Positions 1 to 9,313 are shown, counted from the first letter of the stretch. The stretch is 16,662 nucleotides of DNA from JADJWR01 sp964509545 (GCA_964509545.1 CAZDXQ010000064.1:1-16662); one strand, 5' to 3'. A program made the numbers and translations. Notes: generated from the sequence alone by a model not told the origin.

Positions 1-153
1 ACGAACGCCGAACGAATCGCTCAGGCACGATTTACAGAAAAGAAGTTGCGCAGCCGTCAAGCGTCTTCGCGGAACTGCCGAATGGCCGTATGCACAGTCG
101 CCACGGCAGGAAAAGCGCGTCTCATGCCACGCTAACCACGAAAGACAGCCGAA

Positions 154-160
154 AGAGGAG
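154..160 (+). promoter_or_regulatory. Ribosome binding site of the SGNH-type lipoprotein gene
   Basis: AGAGGAG lies five bases before the ATG at 166 and is a near-ideal Shine-Dalgarno sequence. It fixes the start of the following gene and shows that the overlapping reading frame opening at 90 is not the translated one. Confidence 0.8.
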
Positions 161-165
161 AAGAA

Positions 166-1005
166 ATGAAACTGCAAAGCCCGCTCGCCATTCTGATCAC
201 TGCCGTTGCGCTGGCCGCCTGCTCATCCGTTCCTGTAGAGCCGACAAAGACATCAAGCCCGGCTGCGCAAACGACGGACGTCAAGACACTTCTATGGATC
301 GGCAATAGCTTCTTCTACTACAACAATTCGATGCATGGGCATGTGACCCAGCTGCTGAATGCCGTCGGCAAGAGCGGTGCACAGGGTTACCGCAGCACCT
401 CGGCAACGATCAGTGGCTCGGGCTTGAACTGGCACGACCTTGAAGCGCATTTCAAGCCCGGTGGTGTCGCCAGCTATTCGTTCGTTGCCGGAAATGAAGT
501 GAAATTCAACACATTCGACAAACCATTCGATGCGGTCATGATGATGGACTGCAGCCAGTGCCCGATCCATCCGAAGCTGCAGCCGCTCTTTCTCGAACAT
601 GCCAAGAAGAACAGCGAGATCGCACGCCGCCACGGCGCCGAGCCCATCTTCTTCATGTCCTGGGCATACGCGGACAAGCCGGAGATGACAGAACAGCTCG
701 CGGCGGAGTACGTGAAAGCCGGCAAAGCCAACAATGCGCTGGTTGTACCGGCCGGCCTTGCGTTTGCCAATTCACTCAAGAAGCGACCGGACATTGTGCT
801 GACCGTCGCGGACAAGCGGCACCCCGCGCTGGCGGGGACCTACCTCGCCGCCTGCACGGTGCTGGCCTCGGTCTACAAGCAGAGTCCTGTGGGCAACAAG
901 TACGTTGCCGGCCTGCCTGCCGATGTGGCGGCACACCTGCAGGCGGTTGCGTGGGACACGGTTCAGTCCTTTCAGGCGAAGGAAGGCCGCGGCAGTCTGC
1001 ACTGA
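166..1005 (+). CDS. SGNH/GDSL-hydrolase-like lipoprotein
   Basis: This gene encodes 279 residues. The first 18 form a lipoprotein signal peptide ending in the lipobox LAAC, with lipidated Cys19, so the protein should be anchored to a membrane facing the periplasm. Residues 43-50 (LWIGNSFF) match SGNH block I, with Ser48 as the candidate nucleophile. Residues 216-220 (DKRHP) match the C-terminal block, with Asp216 and His219 as candidate catalytic residues. A Gly-rich SGSG at 83-86 could supply the oxyanion glycine. The usual block III asparagine is not obvious; that region reads MDCSQCP. The family covers esterases and carbohydrate deacetylases, and the substrate cannot be read from the sequence. 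The gene stands alone, runs towards ureG, and has a strong ribosome binding site. The fold assignment is fairly safe; hydrolase activity is inference. Confidence 0.75.
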   Translation: MKLQSPLAILITAVALAACSSVPVEPTKTSSPAAQTTDVKTLLWIGNSFFYYNNSMHGHVTQLLNAVGKSGAQGYRSTSATISGSGLNWHDLEAHFKPGGVASYSFVAGNEVKFNTFDKPFDAVMMMDCSQCPIHPKLQPLFLEHAKKNSEIARRHGAEPIFFMSWAYADKPEMTEQLAAEYVKAGKANNALVVPAGLAFANSLKKRPDIVLTVADKRHPALAGTYLAACTVLASVYKQSPVGNKYVAGLPADVAAHLQAVAWDTVQSFQAKEGRGSLH

Positions 1006-1255
1006 TCCCTCGGCGCTCGAGAGCCCAATGCAGCCCGTGCCGTGCATCGCGAGATCGCAGCGAGTGTGTCGGCAAGACACCACCTCAGTTGGCCGCTTTC
1101 TGTCGCCCCAGTGCGCGCGCGACTGACGGGTGTGGCTGGACGCAGATTGTGACGGGGGGACACCCGCGAGTGGCTGGCGACCGAGGTGGACCAGTCGTTG
1201 CATCGGAAAAGCGGGAACGGCAGAAACGGGGCGGTTGTGGTCATAAGCGAAGCCG
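1006..1255. other. Convergent intergenic region between the lipoprotein gene and ureG
   Basis: Transcription from both sides ends here, so terminators are expected. I see only weak structures: a short GTGTC/GACAC hairpin near 1068-1082, and 7-bp arms CGGGTGT (1127-1133) and ACACCCG (1160-1166) far apart. Neither has a T-tract. No credible gene was found. Confidence 0.4.
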
Positions 1256-1882
1256 TTAGACCGCCAGCAACCCCCGCCGCTCGATGAATCCGATCACCTG
1301 CTCGACGCCCTCGCCGGTCTTCAGATTGGTCATCACCCACGGCCGGCCGCCGCGCATCCGCTCGGTGTCGTGCCGCATCACCTCCAGCGAGGCGCCGACA
1401 TGCGGCGCCAGATCGATCTTGTTGATCACCAGCAGGTCGCTCTTCGTGATGCCGGGGCCGCCCTTGCGCGGGATCTTCTCGCCGCCGGCGACATCGATCA
1501 CGTAGATCGTCAGGTCCGAAAGCTCCGGGCTGAAGGTGGCGGCGAGGTTGTCGCCGCCGCTTTCGATGAAGATCAGGTCGAGATCCGGGAAGCGCCTGCA
1601 CATCCGCTCGACGGCGTCGAGGTTGATCGAGGCGTCCTCGCGGATCGCCGTGTGCGGACAGCCGCCCGTCTCCACGCCCATGATCCGCTCCGGCGGCAGC
1701 GCCTGCGCCGCCACCAGCAGGCGCTCGTCTTCCCTGGTGTAGATGTCGTTGGTGACCACCGCCAGCCGGTACCTGTCGCGCATCCGCTTGCACAGCACTT
1801 CGACCAGCGTCGTCTTGCCGGAGCCGACGGGGCCGCCGACACCGACGCGCAGTGGGGAGGAGTGCGGGGTTCGTGCGGTCAT
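1256..1882 (-). CDS. ureG: Urease accessory GTPase UreG
   Basis: UreG is the SIMIBI-class GTPase that, with UreD, UreF and UreE, delivers nickel to apo-urease in the cytoplasm. The protein has 208 residues, the usual family length. Visible motifs are the P-loop GPVGSGKTT (17-25), the metal-binding Cys-Pro-His at 75-77 in ETGGCPHTAIRED, the ESGGDNLAATFSPEL region (107-121), and the G4 motif NKID (154-157). The frame stays open further upstream, to 1951, but that extension is the translation of a palindromic repeat (it reads VVPANAGTQ). The ATG at 1882, just before the conserved SPLRVGVGGPVGSGKTT, is therefore chosen. It is the last gene of the block, 88 nt after ureF, and that gap holds a repeat. 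Confidence 0.97.
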   Translation of the reverse strand: MTARTPHSSPLRVGVGGPVGSGKTTLVEVLCKRMRDRYRLAVVTNDIYTREDERLLVAAQALPPERIMGVETGGCPHTAIREDASINLDAVERMCRRFPDLDLIFIESGGDNLAATFSPELSDLTIYVIDVAGGEKIPRKGGPGITKSDLLVINKIDLAPHVGASLEVMRHDTERMRGGRPWVMTNLKTGEGVEQVIGFIERRGLLAV

Positions 1883-1916
1883 GTCGGATCCGGTTGTTTT
1901 GATTTGGAGTCGCTGG

Positions 1917-1936
1917 GTTCCCGCGTTCGCGGGAAC
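1917..1936. repeat. Palindromic repeat (dRS3-like) between ureF and ureG
   Basis: The 20-base element GTTCCCGCGTTCGCGGGAAC has a CCCGCGTTCGCGGG core that can fold as a hairpin. It shares this core with the element at 3230-3249. The layout resembles dispersed dRS3-type repeats (ATTCCC-N8-GGGAAT). It lies in the 88-nt gap between ureF and ureG. Equivalence to a named family is inference. Confidence 0.7.
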
Positions 1937-1970
1937 GACACGAGTAAGCAAGCCAGCTCGCCTTTCGTGA

Positions 1971-2663
1971 TCACGATCGATACAGGCGGGAGTACTGCGT
2001 CTCGTGCCGGGCGCTGGCGAGCGCCAAGTTGACGGCGGCCGAGCCGATCTGCACGTCAGGCAGTTCGACGGCGATAGCGACGGCCTGCACTAGCATGGCG
2101 TGCAACGCGATCAGCAGGCGCTGGCCGGCCTGCTGGCCGAGCGGCACCGTCTTCACCGCGACCAGCACCTGGTTCTCGGCCCAGGACCACAGATACGCGG
2201 CAAGCCCGGCCTCGCGGTCGACGCCCAGGCGCGCGCAGGCGGCGGCAAAGGCGGCCGGGTAGGCGATCGGATCGAGCGCCGGCGGCTCGGCGCCGAGCGC
2301 CGGCAGCAGGCGCGCGAGCGACGCACCCATCTGCTGCGACTCGGCGCGCAGTTCGGCGGTTTCGCGCGCGGCGAGCAGTTCGTCGTTGCAGCGCGCGAGC
2401 GCTGCGTCGTCTGCCGCGGCGCAGGCATCGAAGGCGCGCAGCCATAGCGGTGCTTCATAGCGTGCCAGGGCGAGCAGCAGCAGGTCGCCGATCCAGCGCA
2501 ACGCAGTGGGCTCGTCGATGACAAGCCGTTCCTCGATCGCCCGCTCCAGCCCCTGCGAGTAGGCAAAGCCCCCGACCGGCAAGGCAGGGCTGGCCAGATG
2601 CAGCACGGCGAGCAGCGAGCGCAGCCGCGTATCGCGGCCGAGCATCGCATCGGCCGTGTTCAT
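1971..2663 (-). CDS. ureF: Urease accessory protein UreF
   Basis: UreF bridges UreD-bound apo-urease and UreG and helps control the GTPase during nickel loading. The protein has 230 residues, normal for the family. The signature SPALPVGGFAYSQGLE lies at 25-40, the rest is alanine-rich and mostly helical, and the C-terminus is the conserved YSRLYRS (224-230). The ATG at 2663 overlaps the ureE stop in an ATGA arrangement, so the two are translationally coupled. No key element is missing. Confidence 0.97.
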   Translation of the reverse strand: MNTADAMLGRDTRLRSLLAVLHLASPALPVGGFAYSQGLERAIEERLVIDEPTALRWIGDLLLLALARYEAPLWLRAFDACAAADDAALARCNDELLAARETAELRAESQQMGASLARLLPALGAEPPALDPIAYPAAFAAACARLGVDREAGLAAYLWSWAENQVLVAVKTVPLGQQAGQRLLIALHAMLVQAVAIAVELPDVQIGSAAVNLALASARHETQYSRLYRS

Positions 2664-3199
2664 CGCGGCGCCCCGCCACGGGCGCGATGCGCGGCGATCG
2701 ACAGTTCCTCGCCAATCGTGCGCGCCGGATCATCGGGCTCGATGCCGTGCGAATGCGCGTGGCCGCCTTCGTGATACGCGCCGGCCTCCGGCTCGAACGG
2801 CTGCTCGACATGCTCGATGCGGGCGCCGAGGCTCGCAATCATTCGTTCGAGCACCGGGTCGCGTTCGATCAGTACCGCGGATTCTTCGATCTGCGCCGGC
2901 ACGTGCCGGTTGGCCAGGTGATAGACGATGCGTAGCAGCTGCAGCGGCGTGTCGGCGCTGACGCGCGCCAGCGGCTGCGGCGCGGCCTCGATCAGTACCA
3001 GCGCGCCGCCCTCGCCTTCGAGTACGCTGCCTCCGCGCAGTATCGTGCCGCGCGCCAGCGTGATCGCCACCGCCGTGCCGTCCTCGGTCATCGCCGCCAT
3101 CCGGCTGCGGCTGCGCTCGTCGTAGGTCAGGCGCAGGCGTAGCGCGCCCTTCGGCGCTTCGCCGGCGGCCTGTTCGGAAACGCGGGTCAGGCGCAGCAC
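2660..3199 (-). CDS. ureE: Urease accessory nickel metallochaperone UreE
   Basis: UreE binds nickel and hands it to the UreG/UreF/UreD complex. The protein has 179 residues from a GTG start at 3199. Homology begins exactly there (LRLTRVSEQ), whereas the open frame further upstream runs through a palindromic repeat and antisense to ureC. Conserved His94 sits in LLRIVYHLANRHVPAQIEE. The motif PFEPEAGAYHEGG (134-146) is followed by a His cluster (143, 147, 149, 151), the usual metal-binding tail, here short. The stop overlaps the ureF ATG by ATGA. The start codon is the least certain point; no strong ribosome binding site is seen before the GTG. Confidence 0.93.
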   Translation of the reverse strand: MLRLTRVSEQAAGEAPKGALRLRLTYDERSRSRMAAMTEDGTAVAITLARGTILRGGSVLEGEGGALVLIEAAPQPLARVSADTPLQLLRIVYHLANRHVPAQIEESAVLIERDPVLERMIASLGARIEHVEQPFEPEAGAYHEGGHAHSHGIEPDDPARTIGEELSIAAHRARGGAPR

Positions 3200-3229
3200 G
3201 GCTTGCCGCTTTCGGTTCAGAGACACCGG

Positions 3230-3249
3230 ATCCCCGCGTTCGCGGGGAT
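3230..3249. repeat. Palindromic repeat (dRS3-like) between ureC and ureE
   Basis: The 20-base palindrome ATCCCCGCGTTCGCGGGGAT shares the core CCCGCGTTCGCGGG with the element at 1917-1936. It lies in the 95-nt gap between ureC and ureE. It can form a strong hairpin in the mRNA and may affect mRNA stability or the relative expression of structural and accessory genes. Confidence 0.7.
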
Positions 3250-3294
3250 GCCGAGGAAACACAGGCGAGGGCCGGCCACGCTGCGGGAACGCGA

Positions 3295-5003
<1,709 letters not shown>

Positions 5004-5007
<4 letters not shown>

Positions 5008-5411
5008 TTGCGCGCCCCCTTCCCGGCCGTTTTCTTCGCCGAGACCTTCTTCGCGGCGGACTTCTTCGCCGCGGCTTTGCTCGCCGGTGTCGTATCGAGC
5101 GGCCCCATCACCCTGCCGTTGAAACCGTAGACGACGCGGTCGCCGGCCAGCGCGACAAGCTCGACCTCGCGCTCCTGCCCCGGCTCGAAGCGCACCGCGG
5201 TGCCGGCGGCGACGTTCAACCGGTAGCCACGCGCGGCGGCGCGGTCGAAGCGCAAGGCCGCGTTGGTTTCGAAGAAGTGGTAGTGCGAGCCGACCTGGAT
5301 CGGCCGGTCGCCGGTGTTGGCCACGGTGAGCTTGAGCGTCCTGCGGCCGGCGTTCAGTTCGATCTCGCCCGGCGCAGCCATCAGCTCGCCTGCAATCAGT
5401 TCAGGGTTCAT
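5004..5411 (-). CDS. ureB: Urease subunit beta UreB with a Lys/Ala-rich C-terminal tail
   Basis: UreB is a structural subunit of the urease trimer. Residues 1-107 are the normal domain, beginning MNPELIAGELMAAPGEIELN, with QVGSHYHFFETNAALRFDR in the middle and VVYGFNGRVMG at 94-103. The family is usually about 101-106 residues, but this protein has 135. The extra part (about 109-135) is made of AAKK- and SAKK-like units, with nine lysines and one arginine in 27 residues, resembling histone H1-like tails. The ATG at 5411 is chosen because it matches the family start and overlaps the stop of the preceding acetyltransferase gene by ATGA; an ATG at 5462 lies inside that gene. The stop overlaps ureC by ATGA. 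Confidence 0.97.
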
Positions 5412-5944
5412 CTCGCGTTCCGCAGAAAGAGCGTCTTGTAGTAGATGGCGTTGGCGCGCCACTCGCCGTGCGGGCTGCAGGCGTATTCGGGCAGGCCGCC
5501 GATGCAGGCGTAGCCGAGCGCGCGGTAGAAATGCTCGGCGCCCGAACCGGCTTCGGTGTCGAGGTACAGCAGGCCGCGGTCCACCTCGCGGGCTTGCGTC
5601 TCGACCGCCTCCATCAGCGCCCGCGCCACGCCCCGGCGGCGGGCGTGTGTGTGCACGAGCAGCTTCTGCACCTCGGCGCGGTTGGCGGCGTTGCGCTTGG
5701 TGGCGAGTTCGAGCTGGATCGTGCCGAGCGGTCCGCTGCCGTCGTCGGCAAACCAGAGAAAGCGACTGCCGTCGGCGAGCGTAGGCGCCAGGCCATCCCA
5801 GTAGCGCCCGGCTTCGTCGCGCGACAGCGGCAGCACGAAGCCGACCGACGCGCCGTTTTCGACCGCGTCGAGCAGCAGGTCGATCAGCGCGTCGCGGTGC
5901 GATGCGAGCATGGCGGCGTCGACACTGCGAATGCGCACGTTCAT
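5408..5944 (-). CDS. GNAT-family N-acetyltransferase inside the urease operon
   Basis: This gene encodes 178 residues with the GNAT fold. Motif A is VQKLLVHTHARRRGVARAL, with the acetyl-CoA pyrophosphate-binding R-x-x-G-x-A at 102-107. Motif B is at 128-145, ending in EHFYRALGY. The substrate is unknown. The gene starts directly after the ureA stop (no intervening base), and its own stop overlaps the ureB ATG by ATGA. It is therefore certainly transcribed and probably translated with the urease subunits. From memory, acetyltransferase genes occur at this place in other betaproteobacterial urease operons, but their role is not established. It could modify a urease subunit, a small amine, or be a passenger. 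Confidence 0.9.
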   Translation of the reverse strand: MNVRIRSVDAAMLASHRDALIDLLLDAVENGASVGFVLPLSRDEAGRYWDGLAPTLADGSRFLWFADDGSGPLGTIQLELATKRNAANRAEVQKLLVHTHARRRGVARALMEAVETQAREVDRGLLYLDTEAGSGAEHFYRALGYACIGGLPEYACSPHGEWRANAIYYKTLFLRNAR

Positions 5945-6247
5945 TTACACGATTGGCTGATGCACGGTGACGAGCTTGGTGCCATCGGGAAACGTCGCCT
6001 CGACCTGGATGTCGGGGATCATCTCCGGCACACCATCCATCACGTCGGCGCGCGTCAGCAGCGTGGCGCCGTGGTGCATCAGCTCCGCCACCGTGCGGCC
6101 ATCGCGCGCGCCTTCGAGGATCGCCGCGGTGATGAAGGCCACGGCCTCGGGATAGTTGAGTTTCAGTCCGCGTTGCCTGCGCCGTTCGGCGAGCAGCGCG
6201 GCGGTGAACACGAGCAGCTTGTCTTTTTCGCGTGGCGACAGTTCCAT
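5945..6247 (-). CDS. ureA: Urease subunit gamma UreA
   Basis: This is the smallest structural subunit of urease, 100 residues, exactly the family length. It begins MELSPREKDKLLVFTAALLA, contains LNYPEAVAFITAAILEGARDG (30-50) and MHHGATLLTRADVMDGVPEMI (57-77), and ends in VTVHQPIV. A GGAG element lies about ten bases before the ATG at 6247. Normally ureA follows ureD closely; here a SOD-like gene is placed between them. The stop abuts the start of the acetyltransferase gene. Confidence 0.98.
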   Translation of the reverse strand: MELSPREKDKLLVFTAALLAERRRQRGLKLNYPEAVAFITAAILEGARDGRTVAELMHHGATLLTRADVMDGVPEMIPDIQVEATFPDGTKLVTVHQPIV

Positions 6248-6271
6248 GCGATGACTCCGTAACGCTGGGGA

Positions 6272-6847
6272 TCAGTTCAGGCGGATGAATCCGCAGGCCA
6301 GTGGCGGACCCCCGTTCCCGTCCGGCTGGCTCTGGTAGTCGTCCGCGTCGCGGCTGACCAGGACGCTGCGCCCGGTCACGCCGTTCGGTCCGCCGGCGAG
6401 CGAAAGTGCCGTGGTCTGGAACAGGTAGGCGACATTGCCCTCGCCGTCGGTTCGCAGGTTGGGCAGGTCACCGGCATGGTGAGCGCCACGACCCGGACGG
6501 CCGTGCGGCGCCCCGCCGGGATTGAAATGCTGGCCGGCGGCCGCGCCGTTGTCCCGGCAGTCACCCCGTTCGTGCACGTGCAGGCCGTATTCGCGGTTGG
6601 GCGCCAGGCCGATGAAGCTGGCGCGGATGACGAGGACTGGTCCGAACTGCGCAAAGGTCACCCTGCCTTCGACGCGGCTGCCCGCCGTTGCCTGAATGCG
6701 AGCGATGGCCGTCGCGCTCGGCTCGCCGAAGATCTCGGGCATCAACTCGGCCGGACCCTCCCTGACGCCGCTGGAGGCGCAGCCACCAGCCAGCAATGTC
6801 ACCGCTGCCGCGACGGCGGCAATGGCAGATCTGCATCGAACCGGCAT
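6272..6847 (-). CDS. sodC: Cu/Zn superoxide dismutase-like lipoprotein with a degenerate copper site
   Basis: This gene encodes 191 residues. The N-terminus is a signal peptide with a lipobox-like LLAGGC, so Cys23 is probably lipidated and the protein faces the periplasm. The SodC fold is clear: HVH at 90-92, HFNPGG from 107, a zinc site formed by His107, His115, His124 and Asp127 with canonical spacing, and the disulfide pair Cys97/Cys185. Two residues needed for dismutation are changed. The fourth copper ligand (His120 in human SOD1, within VVH before the ADD motif) is Ser165 in VLVSRDADD. The active-site arginine before ACG (Arg143 in SOD1) is Pro182 in GPPLACGFI. Catalysis is therefore doubtful, and a zinc-binding or structural role is possible. 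It lies 24 nt before ureA and 109 nt after ureD, on the same strand. Confidence 0.9.
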   Translation of the reverse strand: MPVRCRSAIAAVAAAVTLLAGGCASSGVREGPAELMPEIFGEPSATAIARIQATAGSRVEGRVTFAQFGPVLVIRASFIGLAPNREYGLHVHERGDCRDNGAAAGQHFNPGGAPHGRPGRGAHHAGDLPNLRTDGEGNVAYLFQTTALSLAGGPNGVTGRSVLVSRDADDYQSQPDGNGGPPLACGFIRLN

Positions 6848-6956
6848 GGAAATCCGTCGCCCCTGTGGTTGCGCCTGCAGTCGATGGCCGCCGGCCGCCG
6901 AAGATTAAGACCTATCTCATCGTCCCCGACGGCCAAACGAGCCGCGGCGGCGACGC

Positions 6957-7769
6957 TCAGGTCGCCCAGATGCGCGGCGGCGTCGCCGCACGGCCCGCAA
7001 AGACAAGCGGTCGCAGCTCGCGCCACATCGTCTCCAGCGCCCGGCGCACCGACTGCGCCGTGCTGCCCAGCGCTCGCGCCACGAGCAGCCGCGGTGCCAG
7101 CCGGGTCACCGGCGCCGTGTCCGCACGCAGCTTCTCGCGCAGTGCTTCGATCCACGCATCGCTCCAGAGCGGGCCCGCTGCCCACAGGCAGCCGAATACG
7201 CTGTTGCCCGCCAGGCCGATCGGCGAATCGAGCAGCGCATCGCCACCGGCCAGGCGCGTGCGTTCGACCCATTGCAGGCGCCCTTGCTGCCGCAGCCGGA
7301 TCGACTGGGCGAAGCTGCCCTGCGCGAACGATTCGCCGCAGGCGGCGCGGCCGAGGGCGACGATGTCCCAGCCGAGCATCGAGGCATCGTCGTCCAGTTC
7401 GATATCGATTTCGGAGCACACCGCGGCCTGATCGAAAACGATCGCCTCCTGCGGCAGCCACTCGGCGCCGCCGGCGACGCGCAGGCGCACCCGCTGCGAG
7501 GCATTGCGGCCGTTGGCCTTGTACCAGCGCGTCGCTCCGGGCGTGGTGATCAGCGCCTGCGCGCCGGCCGCCACGGCAACATCGATCGACAGCGCATCGC
7601 CGCCGGCGATGCCGCCGGGCGGGTGGATCAGCAGCGTGTGCGCGACATGGGCTCCCTCGGGGTACAGCGCCTTTTGCACCTGCAGCGGGCCGCTGTGCCG
7701 CCGCGCCAGCACCGTGCGTCCATCGCGCAGCCGGTAGTCGAGCGCCAGCGTGGCGCGCCAGGTGTCCAC
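6957..7769 (-). CDS. ureD: Urease accessory protein UreD
   Basis: UreD binds apo-urease directly and, with UreF and UreG, forms the nickel-insertion complex. The protein has 270 residues, normal for the family. Conserved stretches are HPPGGIAGGD (49-58), TTPGATRWYKANG (75-87), EWLPQEAIVFDQA and the C-terminal half around LLVARALGSTAQSVR. The start codon at 7769 is GTG, 16 nt after the urtE stop. There is no in-frame ATG nearby, and homology begins within a few residues. The short distance to urtE argues that transporter and urease genes share one transcript. Confidence 0.96.
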   Translation of the reverse strand: MDTWRATLALDYRLRDGRTVLARRHSGPLQVQKALYPEGAHVAHTLLIHPPGGIAGGDALSIDVAVAAGAQALITTPGATRWYKANGRNASQRVRLRVAGGAEWLPQEAIVFDQAAVCSEIDIELDDDASMLGWDIVALGRAACGESFAQGSFAQSIRLRQQGRLQWVERTRLAGGDALLDSPIGLAGNSVFGCLWAAGPLWSDAWIEALREKLRADTAPVTRLAPRLLVARALGSTAQSVRRALETMWRELRPLVFAGRAATPPRIWAT

Positions 7770-7785
7770 TTGATCCGTGCCGATG

Positions 7786-8484
7786 TCAGATCGCGATCAG
7801 TTCGCGAACGTTCCGGTCTTTCATCTCGCCGGCCGGGCCGGCCTGCGTGATCCGTCCGCGCGACATCACCGCATAGCCGTCGGCGAGCAATTCGGCGAAA
7901 TCGTAGTACTGCTCCACCAGCAGCACGGCCATTGTGCTCTTCGTCACCAGCGTGCGGATCACCGTGCCGATCTCCTTGATGATCGACGGCTGGATGCCTT
8001 CGGTCGGTTCGTCCAGGATCAGCACGCGCGGATTCGCCGCCAATGCGCGGCCGATCGCCAGTTGCTGCTGCTGCCCGCCGGAGAGGTCGCCGCCGCGCCG
8101 CTTCAGCATCTGCTTCAGCACCGGGAAGGTTTCGAGGACCTGCTCGGGCAGCCTGCGTGCCCTGCGGCCGGCCACCGGCGCCAGCCCCATCAGCAGGTTC
8201 TCCTCGACAGTGAGGCGGTTGAAGATCTCGCGGCCCTGCGGCACGTAGCCGATGCCCAGCCGCACGCGCTGGTACGGCGCCAGTTTCGTGATGTCCTGCC
8301 CGTCGAGCATCACCCGGCCGCTGCGCGACGGCACCAGCCCCATCGCCGTCTTCAGCAGCGTCGTCTTGCCGACGCCGTTGCGGCCAAGCACCACCGTGCA
8401 GGCGCCCTCCGGCACCGAGAGCGACACGTCGCGCAGGATGTGGCTGCCGCCGTAATACTGGTTCAGCAGTTCGAAGGCCAGCAT
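7786..8484 (-). CDS. urtE: Urea ABC transporter ATP-binding protein UrtE
   Basis: UrtE is one of two ATPases that power urea import, of the LivF type. The protein has 232 residues. Walker A is GRNGVGKTT (34-42), the Q-loop glutamine is Gln83 in GYVPQGREIF, the signature is LSGGQ (134-138), and Walker B is VLILDEP with Asp158 and Glu159. VLLVEQYYDFAELLADGYAVM is the family's C-terminal switch region, with Gln in the H-loop position as in LivF proteins. The ATG at 8484 is four bases after the urtD stop. It ends 16 nt before ureD. Confidence 0.97.
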   Translation of the reverse strand: MLAFELLNQYYGGSHILRDVSLSVPEGACTVVLGRNGVGKTTLLKTAMGLVPSRSGRVMLDGQDITKLAPYQRVRLGIGYVPQGREIFNRLTVEENLLMGLAPVAGRRARRLPEQVLETFPVLKQMLKRRGGDLSGGQQQQLAIGRALAANPRVLILDEPTEGIQPSIIKEIGTVIRTLVTKSTMAVLLVEQYYDFAELLADGYAVMSRGRITQAGPAGEMKDRNVRELIAI

Positions 8485-8488
8485 TCGG

Positions 8489-9313
8489 CTACCGTCCCAG
8501 GTAGACGTCGATCACCCGCTCGTTCGCCTGCACCTGCTGCATGCTGCCCTCGGCCAGCACGGCGCCCTCGTGCAGCACCGTCACCTTGCGCGCGATCTGG
8601 CCGACGAAATCCATGTCGTGCTCGACCACCACGATCGAGTGCGCGCCTTCCAGATCGCGGATCAGTTCTGCCGTGTGCGCGGTCTCGGCGTCGGTCATGC
8701 CGGCCACCGGCTCGTCGAGCAGGATCAGCTCCGGCTCCTGCACCAGCAGCATGCCGATCTCCAGCCACTGCTTCTGCCCATGCGACAGCGCGCCGGCGAG
8801 GCGGTCCTCGGCACCTTCCAGGCGGATCGTCTTCAGCGTTCGGGCGATCAGGTCGCGGCTCGCCGGCGTCAGGCGCGCCAGCAGCGTCGGCCGCACGCGC
8901 TTGTCGGTCTTCATCGCCAGTTCGAGGTTCTCGAACACGGTGTGGTTCTCGAACACCGTCGGCTTCTGGAACTTGCGACCGATGCCGAGCCGGGCGATCT
9001 CGGTCTCCGGCAGCCGGGTGAGGTCGAAGGTCTGGCCGAAGAAGGCGGTGCCCTCGTCCGGGCGCGTCTTGCCGGTGATCACATCCATCATCGTCGTCTT
9101 GCCGGCGCCGTTTGGTCCGATGATGCAGCGAAGCTCGCCGCGCTCGATGGTCAGGCTGAGCTTGTTCAGCGCCTTGAAGCCGTCGAAGCTCACCGTGATG
9201 TCGTCGAGATACAGGATCGGACCGTGCGAGGTATCGACACGGTCCGGATCGAGCGGGTGCGCGTAACCGGCGCCGGCCGTGCCGCCAAGGCTGTGAACGG
9301 CGGTGTCCGTCAT
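8489..9313 (-). CDS. urtD: Urea ABC transporter ATP-binding protein UrtD
   Basis: UrtD is the second ATPase of the urea importer, of the LivG type. The protein has 274 residues. Walker A is GPNGAGKTT (66-74), the Q-loop glutamine is Gln116 in IGRKFQKPTVFENHTVFEN, the signature is LSHGQKQWLEIGMLL (from 176), Walker B is LILLDEPVAGM (Asp200, Glu201), and the switch histidine is His232 in VVVEHDMDF. LSHGQ instead of LSGGQ and the EPVAGM segment are typical of UrtD. The ATG at 9313 overlaps the urtC stop by ATGA. The first 30 residues are a poorly conserved leader; a shorter start cannot be fully excluded. Confidence 0.97.
   Translation of the reverse strand: MTDTAVHSLGGTAGAGYAHPLDPDRVDTSHGPILYLDDITVSFDGFKALNKLSLTIERGELRCIIGPNGAGKTTMMDVITGKTRPDEGTAFFGQTFDLTRLPETEIARLGIGRKFQKPTVFENHTVFENLELAMKTDKRVRPTLLARLTPASRDLIARTLKTIRLEGAEDRLAGALSHGQKQWLEIGMLLVQEPELILLDEPVAGMTDAETAHTAELIRDLEGAHSIVVVEHDMDFVGQIARKVTVLHEGAVLAEGSMQQVQANERVIDVYLGR

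Noticed and set aside
90..308. 72-codon open frame overlapping the lipoprotein gene
   Set aside because: It has a basic, low-complexity translation and overlaps a better gene that has a strong ribosome binding site and signal peptide.
1883..1951. N-terminal extension of UreG
   Set aside because: The extra residues come from a palindromic repeat (VVPANAGTQ type); family homology starts after the ATG at 1882.
6848..6956. Possible separate promoter for the SOD-like gene
   Set aside because: A TTGGCC box and TAGGTC or TTAATC sequences are present, but spacing and match are too poor.
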